Below are positions 7,833 to 17,226 of a DNA stretch of 64,000 nt, one piece after another. The stretch comes from an uncultured Muribaculum sp. GTDB lineage: Bacteria > Bacteroidota > Bacteroidia > Bacteroidales > Muribaculaceae. The stretch lies in NCBI GenBank assembly GCA_910578785.1, contig CAJTSJ010000014.1:1-64000 (forward strand), read 5' to 3'. Each line of letters starts with the position of its first letter. Positions within the stretch are counted from its first letter, which is position 1. The notes under the pieces were generated by a model. That model did no database searches and was not told the DNA's origin. It worked only from the letters and a program-made list of their open reading frames with translations. The position numbers and the translations under genes were made by a program.

Positions 7833-9512
7833 TTAGTACCCAGTGTTCTGTTCAAGCACCGCATCCTTGTTCCTTTCAATTTCGGAATAAGGTATGGGCC
7901 ATAAATTATGGTGCGGACCCATATTTCTAACTAATGGATTCTTAGCCACTTCCACCGTTCTGCGATACAATTGGCCTAAACGTCCCAGAGTCAATCTTCG
8001 CTTCTCTTCAATTCCGAGTTCTCTCATTCGTTCGTCAAGTATGTAGTCTATAGTGATGTCCGACGCTGTGCATGGCTTGGCTTTGGCACGTTCACGCACT
8101 ACGTTGATATCAGTGGCCGCGGCTTCCTTTTTGTTCAGGCCTAATGAAGCTTCCGCACGAATCAGATATGTCTCTGCAAGACGCATCATATATTGGTCGG
8201 CGTATGTAAATCCGGCGTTTCCTGTCAATAGACCGGATGAGTTGGCGAACAGATTCTCAGGATGATGCCCCGGAGTGGTGCATTTCGTTGAATATGCATA
8301 CCATTCACGGCAGGGTACAGTCACTCCGGCAGGCGGATTTTCTGTATCAAGTGTCTGGCCGTAGAATTTTGACGCAGGATTGTCGCAATAGAATTTTCTG
8401 TGGATATTGTAGTTGGAGTTGCGCATGTCGTCCCAGTCTGTGCTCTCCCAGATGGTGTTAGAGAAGTAGATTGTCGGAATTCCCCAACCCACTCCGCGTC
8501 CTCCGGACTGGAATGTAGAGTACGGCCAAAGGAAGGGAGATGTCGTTTCGCCATCGATTCTTAGATCACGAACCAGAGGAGCCATCAATCTCTCAAGTTT
8601 GTAGCCGCTTCCGTATACGTTAGTGACCTCGTTATCTCCGCCGATAACTCCTGTCTCATACTGGATTACCCAGATTGACTCCGTATTGCCGCTTGAACGG
8701 TTTTGATTCTTATCTCTGAACAGGTCATAAAAAACATCACCCTCCTCATCCTTTACCGAACCGAAGCGCTCTTTCATAAGAGCCATATCCTGCGAATTGA
8801 TCACCACCGAAGCCGCGTCATATGCTTTCTGATATTCTCCCGCCGCCAGATATACCTCCGCCAGCAGATGATTGGCGGCCATGTCTGATATCTCGCCGTC
8901 ACGGACCTTGGTTATGCCAGGCAAATTATTGCAAGCATAGACCAGATCTTCCACAATGACTTTCAATACATCTTCTTTCGATGCACGCACATAATTTGTC
9001 TTTGGCGATGCCACCTCATTCAGCTCCAGAGGCACTCCTCCGTAAAGATAGACAAGATTCCTATAGGCGAATGCTCTGAAGAATTTTGCAGCAGCTTCAA
9101 TACGTGGTCTCTCTGCGTCAGGAACTTGCGATGATCCCAGACGGCTTATTATAGTATTGCAGGCGGCAATCATCTTATACATGTTTTTCCAGTGGATGTC
9201 GAGATATGTGTTGTTAGGATTGCATGTGTTGTTGTAGTCGTTAAATCGCTGTGCACCCTGAATCTGTCCGTCCCATACGAGGTCGCAGCCGAATATATAG
9301 TCCGACACTGGCTGTTCGTTACCTGAAAAGAATTCTTCACGCACTTTCGAATATAGATGGACCAACGACTTGTCAAAATCCGATACGGTCGAATATGAAT
9401 TGCTGCTGCTCTTGAAGTCCAGGGCTTCCTCATCCAGGAAGTCCGAGCACGATGTCCCGAGTAATGCTATCAGGCAGAGAAGTATTGACCTTACGATATA
9501 TTTATGTTCCAT
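7833..9512 (-). CDS. SusD/RagB family glycan-binding lipoprotein
   Basis: This 559-residue protein has a lipoprotein signal (GTSC, then SDFLDEE, matching the acidic surface-export pattern of Bacteroidetes lipoproteins). It has the SusD layout: N-terminal TPR-like helices (YKMIAACNTIISRL, AKFFRAFAYRNLVYLYGGVPL) and the C-terminal block AETYLIRAEASLGLN...ERMRELGIEEKRR. SusD proteins cap the SusC barrel and bind oligosaccharides at the cell surface. It starts 15 bp after the susC stop, so the two are co-transcribed. The glycan cannot be read from the sequence. Confidence 0.95.
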   Translation of the reverse strand: MEHKYIVRSILLCLIALLGTSCSDFLDEEALDFKSSSNSYSTVSDFDKSLVHLYSKVREEFFSGNEQPVSDYIFGCDLVWDGQIQGAQRFNDYNNTCNPNNTYLDIHWKNMYKMIAACNTIISRLGSSQVPDAERPRIEAAAKFFRAFAYRNLVYLYGGVPLELNEVASPKTNYVRASKEDVLKVIVEDLVYACNNLPGITKVRDGEISDMAANHLLAEVYLAAGEYQKAYDAASVVINSQDMALMKERFGSVKDEEGDVFYDLFRDKNQNRSSGNTESIWVIQYETGVIGGDNEVTNVYGSGYKLERLMAPLVRDLRIDGETTSPFLWPYSTFQSGGRGVGWGIPTIYFSNTIWESTDWDDMRNSNYNIHRKFYCDNPASKFYGQTLDTENPPAGVTVPCREWYAYSTKCTTPGHHPENLFANSSGLLTGNAGFTYADQYMMRLAETYLIRAEASLGLNKKEAAATDINVVRERAKAKPCTASDITIDYILDERMRELGIEEKRRLTLGRLGQLYRRTVEVAKNPLVRNMGPHHNLWPIPYSEIERNKDAVLEQNTGY

Positions 9513-9527
9513 ATATTATAGTTTATT

Positions 9528-12500
9528 TTAGAATGACATGTTTATTCCGAATGCGTATGACCTCATGACGGGATATGCCGATATCGAAAGTCCGTCGCCG
9601 GTTTCCGGATCCCAACCCTTCCATTTGGTTATAGTGAACAGGTTTTTACCGGTAACAGACAGCTGAAGGCTCTGCAGACCAAGTTTTTTAAGCATCTTCG
9701 GCGACAGGTTATATGCCAGCGACAGATCCTGAAGACGGAGGAAGCTCCTGTTTTTCCAATGTCCCGGCTGCACGCTGGGCACACGCACCGGAATCCTGTA
9801 CTCGGCATTCTGATTATCAGGACGCCAATAGGACACCTCCGTAAACATATTGTGCTTGATGAAGTTGTCGCCCGAGTTGTTGGCAAGGTCAGAAAGAGGG
9901 TTATTGTTTCCTAGGTAATTGTCTTTCAGACCGACAACCGAATTAAACATTGCCGACAGCGACCACTGCTTGTATGTTACGTTGCATGAGAGGCTTGCGC
10001 GGAACGACGGATCCCTTGAGCCGATAATCTTTCGGTCGTTAGTGGCATCTATCGACCCATTGCCGTCAAGGTCTTCAATCTTTTCACAACCCACATAAGT
10101 GCCGCTCGGTATCACTCCGGAAGCTTCATCCGCGGTGCCCCACAAGCCAAGCACATTATAGTCATAAATCACATTCTGCGAATGTCCGATAAACAGACCG
10201 CTTGCCACAAGGTCATCCTCCTTGCCGTCGCCGTCGAGGTCGCCCAGAAGCTTAGTCAGCCTGTTGACATTGCGCGAGAAGTTTATGCCTACGTTCCAGC
10301 GCCAGTCTCTGTTGCGTATTATGTCGCCGTTAATAGAGATTTCAATACCTCTGTTCTGTAGATTTCCTACATTTGACAATATCCGTTCAAAGCCTGTCAC
10401 TGTCGGGATGGATACATTCCACAGCATGTTTTCAGTTGTCATGCGGTAATAGTCTATACCCACATTAAGCCGATAGTTGAACATCGCCAAATCCAGGCCG
10501 TAATTCATGCCCCTTGTCGATTCCCACTTAAGATTTGACGGCATGGTTTTAAGATACTGGCCAAAAGAAGTACTGCCACCGTCGCCGAACACGTAGGTAG
10601 ATGACGCCACCGTGGCCAACGAAGAATAGCGGTTTGTAAGATTACCGTTTGAGCCGTACGATACGCGCAGTTTCAGATTGTCAATCTGGTTGACTTTGAA
10701 AAATTTCTCATTTGACACCACCCATCCCACTGCACACGAGGGGAACAGGCCGTAACGGTTCTTGGCCGAGAATCCGGAGAATCCGTCGCGGCGGATGGTG
10801 GCTGTCAGCAAATATCTGTTGTCAAAATTGTAATTCAGACGCCCCATCTGATATTCATATTGTTCCTGCCATGCGTTGGATGTGATTTTCTGAATTACGG
10901 CCTGCGAAAGGCTGTTGTAGCCCAATGCGAGATCGGCAAATTGCTCACCGTTGGCTCCGGTATATTCATACTGCTGTTTACGCCATCCAAACACAGCCGT
11001 TATGTCAAAAGAATGCTTAGTCCCGATTTTACCGGAATAGTTGAATATATTATCAAAAGTATAATCGTAGGTAGAATCATTGTTTTTGTATGCATTACCC
11101 TTAAGGTTGGCTCCCCACTCGCTTGTATAGAAATACTGGTTCCACTTATAGTTGTTGCCCCAGTTCATGCGATAAGTCAGGCCTTTCAAAAATGGGAATG
11201 AAATGTCGACATAGGCAAGCGCCGACAGCATATTTTGCTTGTTCTTGTCCTTGCTGTCCACTGCCACGAGCGGATTTACCAGCGTCCCGTTGGGCTGATA
11301 GACCAGTTTGCCGTCGGCATCATATGGCGTGTTTAAAGGGCTATAAATATAAAGGTCGTGAAGCGAAGGAGATGCCCCCGAATAGTCCAGAAATGCAGCA
11401 AAGGTCTGTGTACCTATTTTCAACCAAGGAAATATCGAGCTTTCTATATTGACACGCGCGTTCTTTCTGTCAAACGAGTCGTTCAATACATAGCCCTCCT
11501 GGCCTGTCCAGCCAAGCGATATGTAGTAGCGGGTCTGCTCGGTCTGCTGGCTCACGCTAAGCTGATAGTTCATGTAGTAACTGTCCTGGGTTCCGGCATT
11601 GACCCAGTCGAAGTCTGTTCCGGCTTCATATCCCGCCACCTGCGTAGCTTCAATCTTCGACGCGATATCGAAATCCGGATTTATAGACCAGTTGCCTGCG
11701 GCATCCTGGACATAACCGCCCTGATTCCAATAGTAATCATATAGCGAACGGATCTTCTGCTCACGGTTCATCGGATGAAGTTTCTTCGTAGGCTCCTGAA
11801 TGGCATACGATGCCGACAGGGTCACAATCGGCTTGCCGACCTTTCCCTTCTTTGACGTAATAAGAATCACACCGTTTGATGCCGAAGCTCCGTAAATGGC
11901 TTTAGAACTTGCATCCTTCAGAACGTCTATCGACTCTATGTCAGACGGATTTATGGAAGCCATGGTTCCATTGTAGGGTATACCGTCAAGCACTATCAGC
12001 ACATTGGTATTGCCGCTTAGCGTCGAACGTCCGCGCACCTCGATATTGGCGGCGCCGCCGGCAGTGTTGACCTGTCCTATGTTTAGTCCGGCCACCGCAC
12101 CCTGAAGGGCTGAAGTGATGTTGGCGTTAGGCACATTTACCATTTTATCCATCTTGACACGACTGACAGAACCGGTCACATCCGACTTTTTCTGAGTTCC
12201 GTAGCCGATAACCACCACTTCGTCGAGCTCATGAGAATCCTCTTTAAGTTGGATTTGAGCCAATGCATTTGTGTCAGAAACCGGCAACTCAACCGGAGTA
12301 CAACCTATCAATGACACCACAACATTGGAACCGTAGGGTACTCCACTTATAACATAGCGACCATCAATATCAGTGCTTGTACCAATATTGGTACCCTTGA
12401 CCATCACAGTGGCACCGATAGCAGGTTCTCCAGTTCCATCAAGTACGATTCCCGATATCGTAATATTGTCCAAATCTTTACCGTCAGTCAATTTGTCGGT

Positions 12501-12806
12501 AACCACAATCGAGCGGTCAGAGACGATGTGGTATTCCAGATTGCGTCCGCTGAATGCCTTGTCGAGCACCTCCGGAACGGAAGCATCCGTCATCTTCACT
12601 GTAACATTACTCTCTCCACGCACCACGTCGTCCTTATACGAAAAAACGTAATGCGTTTGTTTCTCAATGGTCTTAAAAAGACTTTCAAGTGTGCCGTTTT
12701 CGATATTGACAGTTATGCCTCCCGCCTGTCGCGCATTTAACGCGAGGCAAGGCATTAAGCATAGCATTAATATCAGAGACAGCCGATTACTAAATTTGCT
12801 AAACAT
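9528..12806 (-). CDS. SusC/RagA family TonB-dependent transporter with N-terminal STN domain
   Basis: This outer-membrane barrel of about 1092 residues imports oligosaccharides with SusD. Domain order is signal peptide; STN domain (GGITVNIENGTLESLFKTIEKQTHYVFSY); carboxypeptidase-like beta sandwich (GIVLDGTGEPAIGATVMVKGT); TonB-box-type DEVVVIGYGTQ; plug (SGNTNVLIVLDGIPYNG, SIDVLKDASSKAIYGASASNGVILITSKKG); and the barrel, ending in YAFGINMSF. The STN domain marks transporters that signal to a FecR-type anti-sigma factor, and such a pair lies at 19652-21202. I chose the ATG at 12806 because it places the signal peptide (MFSKFSNRLSLILMLCLMP) at the N-terminus; an ATG at 12863 gives an unlikely 19-residue extension. 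A transposon begins 76 bp beyond that longer start. Confidence 0.94.
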   Translation of the reverse strand: MFSKFSNRLSLILMLCLMPCLALNARQAGGITVNIENGTLESLFKTIEKQTHYVFSYKDDVVRGESNVTVKMTDASVPEVLDKAFSGRNLEYHIVSDRSIVVTDKLTDGKDLDNITISGIVLDGTGEPAIGATVMVKGTNIGTSTDIDGRYVISGVPYGSNVVVSLIGCTPVELPVSDTNALAQIQLKEDSHELDEVVVIGYGTQKKSDVTGSVSRVKMDKMVNVPNANITSALQGAVAGLNIGQVNTAGGAANIEVRGRSTLSGNTNVLIVLDGIPYNGTMASINPSDIESIDVLKDASSKAIYGASASNGVILITSKKGKVGKPIVTLSASYAIQEPTKKLHPMNREQKIRSLYDYYWNQGGYVQDAAGNWSINPDFDIASKIEATQVAGYEAGTDFDWVNAGTQDSYYMNYQLSVSQQTEQTRYYISLGWTGQEGYVLNDSFDRKNARVNIESSIFPWLKIGTQTFAAFLDYSGASPSLHDLYIYSPLNTPYDADGKLVYQPNGTLVNPLVAVDSKDKNKQNMLSALAYVDISFPFLKGLTYRMNWGNNYKWNQYFYTSEWGANLKGNAYKNNDSTYDYTFDNIFNYSGKIGTKHSFDITAVFGWRKQQYEYTGANGEQFADLALGYNSLSQAVIQKITSNAWQEQYEYQMGRLNYNFDNRYLLTATIRRDGFSGFSAKNRYGLFPSCAVGWVVSNEKFFKVNQIDNLKLRVSYGSNGNLTNRYSSLATVASSTYVFGDGGSTSFGQYLKTMPSNLKWESTRGMNYGLDLAMFNYRLNVGIDYYRMTTENMLWNVSIPTVTGFERILSNVGNLQNRGIEISINGDIIRNRDWRWNVGINFSRNVNRLTKLLGDLDGDGKEDDLVASGLFIGHSQNVIYDYNVLGLWGTADEASGVIPSGTYVGCEKIEDLDGNGSIDATNDRKIIGSRDPSFRASLSCNVTYKQWSLSAMFNSVVGLKDNYLGNNNPLSDLANNSGDNFIKHNMFTEVSYWRPDNQNAEYRIPVRVPSVQPGHWKNRSFLRLQDLSLAYNLSPKMLKKLGLQSLQLSVTGKNLFTITKWKGWDPETGDGLSISAYPVMRSYAFGINMSF

Positions 12807-12930
12807 GTTTATAAGGTTGATTAATAAATGATGTTTATTACGTAATCGAACGGCATAGGCCATTGTCCCGGAAAATTTTTATGTTTTATAACATATTTCA
12901 ATTTTTGTCAACATCTCAATGCCGACAGAA

Positions 12931-12938
12931 ATTTTTTA
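12931..12938 (+). repeat. Left copy of the 8-bp target-site duplication
   Basis: The octamer ATTTTTTA directly abuts the left terminal inverted repeat and is repeated exactly at 19611-19618 next to the right one. Eight base pairs is the duplication length expected of IS1595-family transposition. Confidence 0.9.
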
Positions 12939-12964
12939 GGGAACGATATACCAGATTACCCTGC
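12939..12964 (+). repeat. Left terminal inverted repeat of the IS1595-family transposon
   Basis: This 26-bp sequence starts GGGAACGATATACC and ends GATTACCCTGC. It matches the reverse complement of 19585-19610 at 24 of 26 positions; the two differences are both C versus T. Starting with GG is usual for IS1595-type ends. Confidence 0.93.
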
Positions 12965-13005
12965 GTTAGTTCTCAATTAATATAGAAGGTTATTTAACAT
13001 TTTTC

Positions 13006-13037
13006 AAATGCTGCCATTATTCAAGATGGTGGCATTT
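13006..13037. other. Hairpin inside the left end of the transposon
   Basis: AAATGCTGCCAT (13006-13017) can pair with ATGGTGGCATTT (13026-13037) over 12 bp with two G-T wobbles. A second inverted repeat, ATAAGGTT/AACCTTAT (13046-13053 and 13082-13089), follows just before the first cargo gene. They may insulate the cargo from outside transcription or form a leader structure; I see no convincing promoter box in this 130-bp interval. Confidence 0.4.
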
Positions 13038-13097
13038 GTCATTTGATAAGGTTAGCTAATATCCCTATATTTATAAAGATAAACCTTATAGAATTGA

Positions 13098-13778
13098 ATG
13101 ATTGAAAATGTAGATTATGAATATGTGGAATTGCCCAGTAAAGGAGAATGTTATCCACATAAAAAAGGAAGGATTGCTGTTGCATATATGAAAGCCATCG
13201 ATGAAAATATACTGGCATTCCCTGGATATATAAGAACACATACTGTTTGTGATGAGCTTTTAAGACACAAGATTATTGATAATGACATCAATCCTGACAA
13301 CTTATGTATAGGGGATAGGAACGCAGTATTGGTTTGGTTAAGACGTACTGGATATGGTGATATAGTCATAAGCCATAACGATGGGAACAAAGTGGACCTA
13401 TCAGAATTAAAGTTTAAGGAATTTACTTTAAAAGGAGATGAAAATGGTTATTTCAACTATTTATTGGGTAATGGAGATGTGATTAAATACCGTCTTCTTA
13501 CACATGATGATGAACAAAGCATTATTAATGCTATAAACGATTATTTAGGCAAAGACGATGATGAATCGTTTAAGAGGCTATGTGATTTAGTCCTTTTAAA
13601 GAGCACAGTATCGGTAAATGGTAACAATTCGGAATCATATTGTAATGAATATCTGAATAGGCTTAGTGAGGATGAATGGTTTGGATATTTAAGGTCTATC
13701 ACAGCAAATACACCTGATTATGATTTCAGCAACGTAGTTTTAACAATTGATGATTCTTTGTTCAATGATATAGAATAA
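13098..13778 (+). CDS. T4 gp26-like phage baseplate (hub assembly) family protein
   Basis: This 226-residue protein follows the pattern of the T4-type baseplate family containing gp26. An N-terminal LPSKGECYP segment is followed by a block resembling AVAYMKAIDENIL...VCDELLRHKIID...INPDNLCIGDRNAVLVWLRRTGYG. Then come VDLSELKFKEF and VIKYRLLTHDDEQSI, and a late VSVNG. In T4 the gp26 product acts in assembly of the baseplate hub, not as a mature virion part. Identification rests on remembered motif layout, not on a search. The gene is intact, A+T-rich, and 21 bp upstream of the tape-measure-like gene. No head, portal, terminase, sheath or tube gene is nearby. Confidence 0.6.
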   Translation: MIENVDYEYVELPSKGECYPHKKGRIAVAYMKAIDENILAFPGYIRTHTVCDELLRHKIIDNDINPDNLCIGDRNAVLVWLRRTGYGDIVISHNDGNKVDLSELKFKEFTLKGDENGYFNYLLGNGDVIKYRLLTHDDEQSIINAINDYLGKDDDESFKRLCDLVLLKSTVSVNGNNSESYCNEYLNRLSEDEWFGYLRSITANTPDYDFSNVVLTIDDSLFNDIE

Positions 13779-13799
13779 GCTTAATACGTAGGATAAGAT

Positions 13800-16700
13800 A
13801 TGTCAATAATTAACTATATAGAAAGTGGACTTAATGCTTTTGACAACAAGAAAAACAAAATGGATAAAGCTAAATCAAAGTTTAGCAGAGATATCGGTGT
13901 GTCGGAAGATATGGCAGACAAGGCAGAGGAATTGATAGACACATTTGATGATATGGACAAGGCTTATGAAGAGCATAAAAGTATAGTTGAAGATTGTGAC
14001 AAACAGATTCAGAAACTTTCCAATTCAATAAGTCTGCTTCAGACCAATTTAGGCAAGGCTACTACACAACAAGGTAGAAATAAAATTCAAGATGAAATAG
14101 ATAAGAAACAACGTCAGATAGCAGACCAACAGTCTAGGAGAGATGTTAATGCAAAGAAGAGGGACGAGGCTGAATCTAAAAGAGACAAAGCTGACAGAAG
14201 TTTCCTTAGAAGATTCGGTCGAAATATAGGCAAGAAAGATGTCAAGGCTCTCGGTAATAAGATGCAGGCAATGAATGCTATTTCAAAAGGTGGTAAGTTT
14301 GGCAATTTGGCAAAAGGGTTAGGAGGCTTAAAAGGCGGACCGTGGATGATGGCAGTTGAAGGTCTGGTAAAAGCAATTGAGTTTGGTATAGGTAAAGCTA
14401 CTGAATACACTAAACTAAATGCAGAGAATATGATAAAGTATCTTAATACTACAACTCAAGTTACTTTAAACCAATTAAAAGCTAATGTTGCTTCTTGGCA
14501 AGATTCTTTGTCTGGTTCATATACTGCACAAGATTTAGCAATTCAAAGTCAGCAAGCGATGTTGGAATCTCAAAATACGATGACACTTGCAAACAAGAAG
14601 CTTGCAAATACTTGGACAAACTGGATACCTATTTGGGGAGAGATGAACAAGTATGAAGAGACCGTTATGGAAATGGAGCAAAAACTCGCTGAGACAAGAC
14701 TTGCAAATGCCATCAAAGTTATTCAGCAAGTCAATGAATTTACTAAATTAACTGATGATTATTTACGCAAACAAGATAATGCAGTGCATCAATACCAGGC
14801 AAAGAACGGACTGACTACTTCTCAGACAAATATTTTTGAAAAAAGGATGTTGACGCAGGCTGAAACTTTTTCAAAATATAATAAGACAATCGAAGATGCT
14901 TTAAAGATTCAAAACACATATACGGAACAAAGTGGCAGGAATGTTAATTTCAGTGATACAGATTATGAAAAATCTATGGCAGTGGGTCGATTGGTTGGGG
15001 ATGATAATTTTGCACAGTTTTCAGCAAGTATGAATGTATTTAATCAGTCAGTTTCTTCATCTGCTGATATAATGTATGACATGTACAATTATGCCAACAA
15101 AATGGGGTTGTCTCAGCAAAAACTCACCAAAAACGTTATGAACAATCTTAAACTTGCAAACAAGTACGATTTCAAAGGTGGTACCAAGGGTTTTATCGAA
15201 ATGGCTAAATGGGCAGAAAACGTGCGTTTTAATTTAGGTTCGCTTGGAGGTATGCTTGAAAAGGTGCAAGGCGGTGGTTTGGAAGGGAGCATTACGACTG
15301 CCGCCAAATTACAGGTTTTAGGTGGAAATTTTGCAATGGGGGCAGACCCATTGGCAATGGATTATGAAGGTAATGCAGATCCAGCATCATTTGCCAAACG
15401 AATTAAAAGTATGTTTGGAGGTCTTGGTTCTCTTGATAGAGATTCAGGAGAAACGACATTTAATTATGTTGAAAACCGATTGATACGTAATGCTGCCGAG
15501 GCATTAGGAATGTCAACTGAAGATGCTAAAGATTTAATACGTGAAGATAATAAGAAACAGGTTGTGAGAAGGCAAGTATCAAATGGTAACCTGACAAAAG
15601 ACCAGATAGATGCAGTTGCAAACAAGGCACAACGTGATTCAGAAACAGGTGAATGGGTGGTAAATATGCTTGGTGGAGGAACAAAGGCAGTAAATGCATT
15701 AACTCCTGATGATTTGAAGGATATTGTTTCGGATAATCAAGATGAAGCTATGGAACAATATGCACAAAGTACATTGTCTTCTGTTGAGAAAATTGAAAGT
15801 GCAACAAAGTTTGTTGCAGCATTTCTTGGTGGAGAAACTTATTTAAACTTCATTAAATCTGCTGAAAAAAGCGCTGAGAATATGAAATCTGCTTATCTGG
15901 AAAATGCGGATAGTGTTGCAAATGCTATTGCAGCAAATAGAGAAGAAGCATTAAAGACACAATTAGAGTCTTATTCTGCATTGGGGTCAATTAATACACA
16001 GCTTAATGATGCATATAAAGAAGTTCATACTCAAAAAGAAACCATATTGAAGATACAAAAATTATTAGATGAACGATTTGGTAAAATTATTGAGGCAAAA
16101 GAAAAGACAGCGAATAAAAATAAAGAATTAAATCTAGTTTATAATGACGCAATTAATTCCAATGGAAGTTATAGTAAAGGACAAGACCTGCAATCAGCCA
16201 GAAGAGAATACTGGTATGCAAAAGGTGCTGAAGAACTGGAAGCTGGCAATTGGTTGAGTGGAGGTTGGAATTATTTCTCAGGATTTTCAGAAGAAACTTT
16301 AGGACGTTTATTTCAAGGAATGTTTAATACTTTTAATAGTGTATATGATGGTACTATATCTGCTAATGGTACTCCTATGGCTATTGCTGCATCTTCCGTT
16401 ACACCAATTCATGATGGTAATGTAAAGTTTGCTAAAACTGACCCAAAAGACTCTGCCATATTTGCTAAAACTGGAGGACCTTTTGATAAGTTGTTTAATG
16501 GCATTTTCAATAAAATAAGTGAAGTATATTCCATAGTAAACAGCAATATTGACAACTCAGGAAATTCAAAAATATTTAATCATATTAAAACTGTTGAAAA
16601 TAGTAGTATAATGCCAAAGGCAATGAAATATGAATTTCCAGAAGAGGCCAATAGGACAGTTTACGAGAAAGGTATAGGTCAATCTGTTTCACATAAACAA

Positions 16701-16913
16701 GATGGTAATATAGGTAGAACTCCTATTGATATAAATATTCATGGAGACATAAATCTAAAAAGTGATGGACAAACATTTAACATATCACAATTGATTGAAA
16801 CAGACCCATTATTTATAAGAAAAGTAACAGAGCTAATTCTTGCACAGATTGATAGTAGTGTAAATGGAGGGAAGAGACGGATGTGGCTTAACAGACCGTT
16901 TATCAAATATTAA
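13800..16913 (+). CDS. Putative phage tail tape-measure protein, cargo of the transposon
   Basis: This intact 1037-residue protein has the build of a tail tape measure. Residues about 1-135 are a highly charged coiled coil; a Gly/Ala-rich hydrophobic stretch follows at about 155-190 (GGKFGNLAKGLGGLKGGPWMM, a split motif); long helical regions fill the middle. Near the C-terminus is DGNVKFAKTDPKDSAIFAKTGG, which resembles a block common in myophage tape measures (DG...T.P.D...A.K.GG). The tail end NIHGDINLKSDGQ...DPLFIRKVTELILAQI recalls phage structural C-termini. The partner gene upstream supports a baseplate/tail origin. The absence of stop codons over 3.1 kb suggests either recent capture or selection. 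Alternative: a large coiled-coil protein repurposed for another role. Confidence 0.6.
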   Translation: MSIINYIESGLNAFDNKKNKMDKAKSKFSRDIGVSEDMADKAEELIDTFDDMDKAYEEHKSIVEDCDKQIQKLSNSISLLQTNLGKATTQQGRNKIQDEIDKKQRQIADQQSRRDVNAKKRDEAESKRDKADRSFLRRFGRNIGKKDVKALGNKMQAMNAISKGGKFGNLAKGLGGLKGGPWMMAVEGLVKAIEFGIGKATEYTKLNAENMIKYLNTTTQVTLNQLKANVASWQDSLSGSYTAQDLAIQSQQAMLESQNTMTLANKKLANTWTNWIPIWGEMNKYEETVMEMEQKLAETRLANAIKVIQQVNEFTKLTDDYLRKQDNAVHQYQAKNGLTTSQTNIFEKRMLTQAETFSKYNKTIEDALKIQNTYTEQSGRNVNFSDTDYEKSMAVGRLVGDDNFAQFSASMNVFNQSVSSSADIMYDMYNYANKMGLSQQKLTKNVMNNLKLANKYDFKGGTKGFIEMAKWAENVRFNLGSLGGMLEKVQGGGLEGSITTAAKLQVLGGNFAMGADPLAMDYEGNADPASFAKRIKSMFGGLGSLDRDSGETTFNYVENRLIRNAAEALGMSTEDAKDLIREDNKKQVVRRQVSNGNLTKDQIDAVANKAQRDSETGEWVVNMLGGGTKAVNALTPDDLKDIVSDNQDEAMEQYAQSTLSSVEKIESATKFVAAFLGGETYLNFIKSAEKSAENMKSAYLENADSVANAIAANREEALKTQLESYSALGSINTQLNDAYKEVHTQKETILKIQKLLDERFGKIIEAKEKTANKNKELNLVYNDAINSNGSYSKGQDLQSARREYWYAKGAEELEAGNWLSGGWNYFSGFSEETLGRLFQGMFNTFNSVYDGTISANGTPMAIAASSVTPIHDGNVKFAKTDPKDSAIFAKTGGPFDKLFNGIFNKISEVYSIVNSNIDNSGNSKIFNHIKTVENSSIMPKAMKYEFPEEANRTVYEKGIGQSVSHKQDGNIGRTPIDINIHGDINLKSDGQTFNISQLIETDPLFIRKVTELILAQIDSSVNGGKRRMWLNRPFIKY

Positions 16914-16944
16914 AACTGACTATTTATATTACAGATTTTATTTG

Positions 16945-16952
16945 TATCTTTG
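16945..16952 (+). promoter_or_regulatory. Candidate internal promoter of the cargo (-7 box)
   Basis: TATCTTTG is a perfect match to the Bacteroidetes -7 box TAnnTTTG and is followed by CATTG. No clear -33 TTG lies about 20 nt upstream, so it may be weak or activator-dependent. It would start a transcript near 16958, just after the tape-measure-like gene, reading through a structured region into 17227-17565. Confidence 0.45.
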
Positions 16953-16954
16953 CA

Positions 16955-17226
16955 TTGTCTTTAGGTCATTGACCTGATGGCAGACATATTTTGGAAGCGT
17001 TTTGCTTCATTCCGCTTGATGAATCTGGACAATTCACCACTGAGTAAGGAATGACAGGAAGATGCTCCCTCTTGGTTGATACACATGTATTTTTACATAT
17101 ATAATCGCCAAGAGTGTGAGCTTACAAATTGTTATCTTTTACTCATGGCAGTCCAGAGCCAATCAAGCAGATGACAGTAAAGTTGGCTCACACTTTCTTT
17201 ATATGCCTTTTCGAGTTAGTATATCT
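16955..17226 (+). ncRNA. Possible structured leader or small RNA in the transposon cargo
   Basis: This 270-bp interval has no convincing gene but several local inverted repeats: GGTCA/TGACC near 16967, GAAGC/GCTTC near 16997, TTCAT/ATGAA shortly after, and a 9-bp pair AGTGTGAGC (17113-17121) with GCTCACACT (17186-17194) followed by a pyrimidine-rich stretch. It lies between a -7 box and the next ATG. An open frame starting with GTG at 17116 extends the next gene by 37 codons and begins SLQIVIFYSWQS, which recalls the start of TIR-like proteins, but the similarity is short. I match it to no known RNA family. Confidence 0.35.

Noticed and set aside
17116..17226. N-terminal TIR-like extension (IFYSWQS) of the 17227 gene
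   Set aside because: The similarity is only about seven residues, the frame starts with GTG, and the region forms a long-range hairpin; it is kept as an observation, not annotated as coding.
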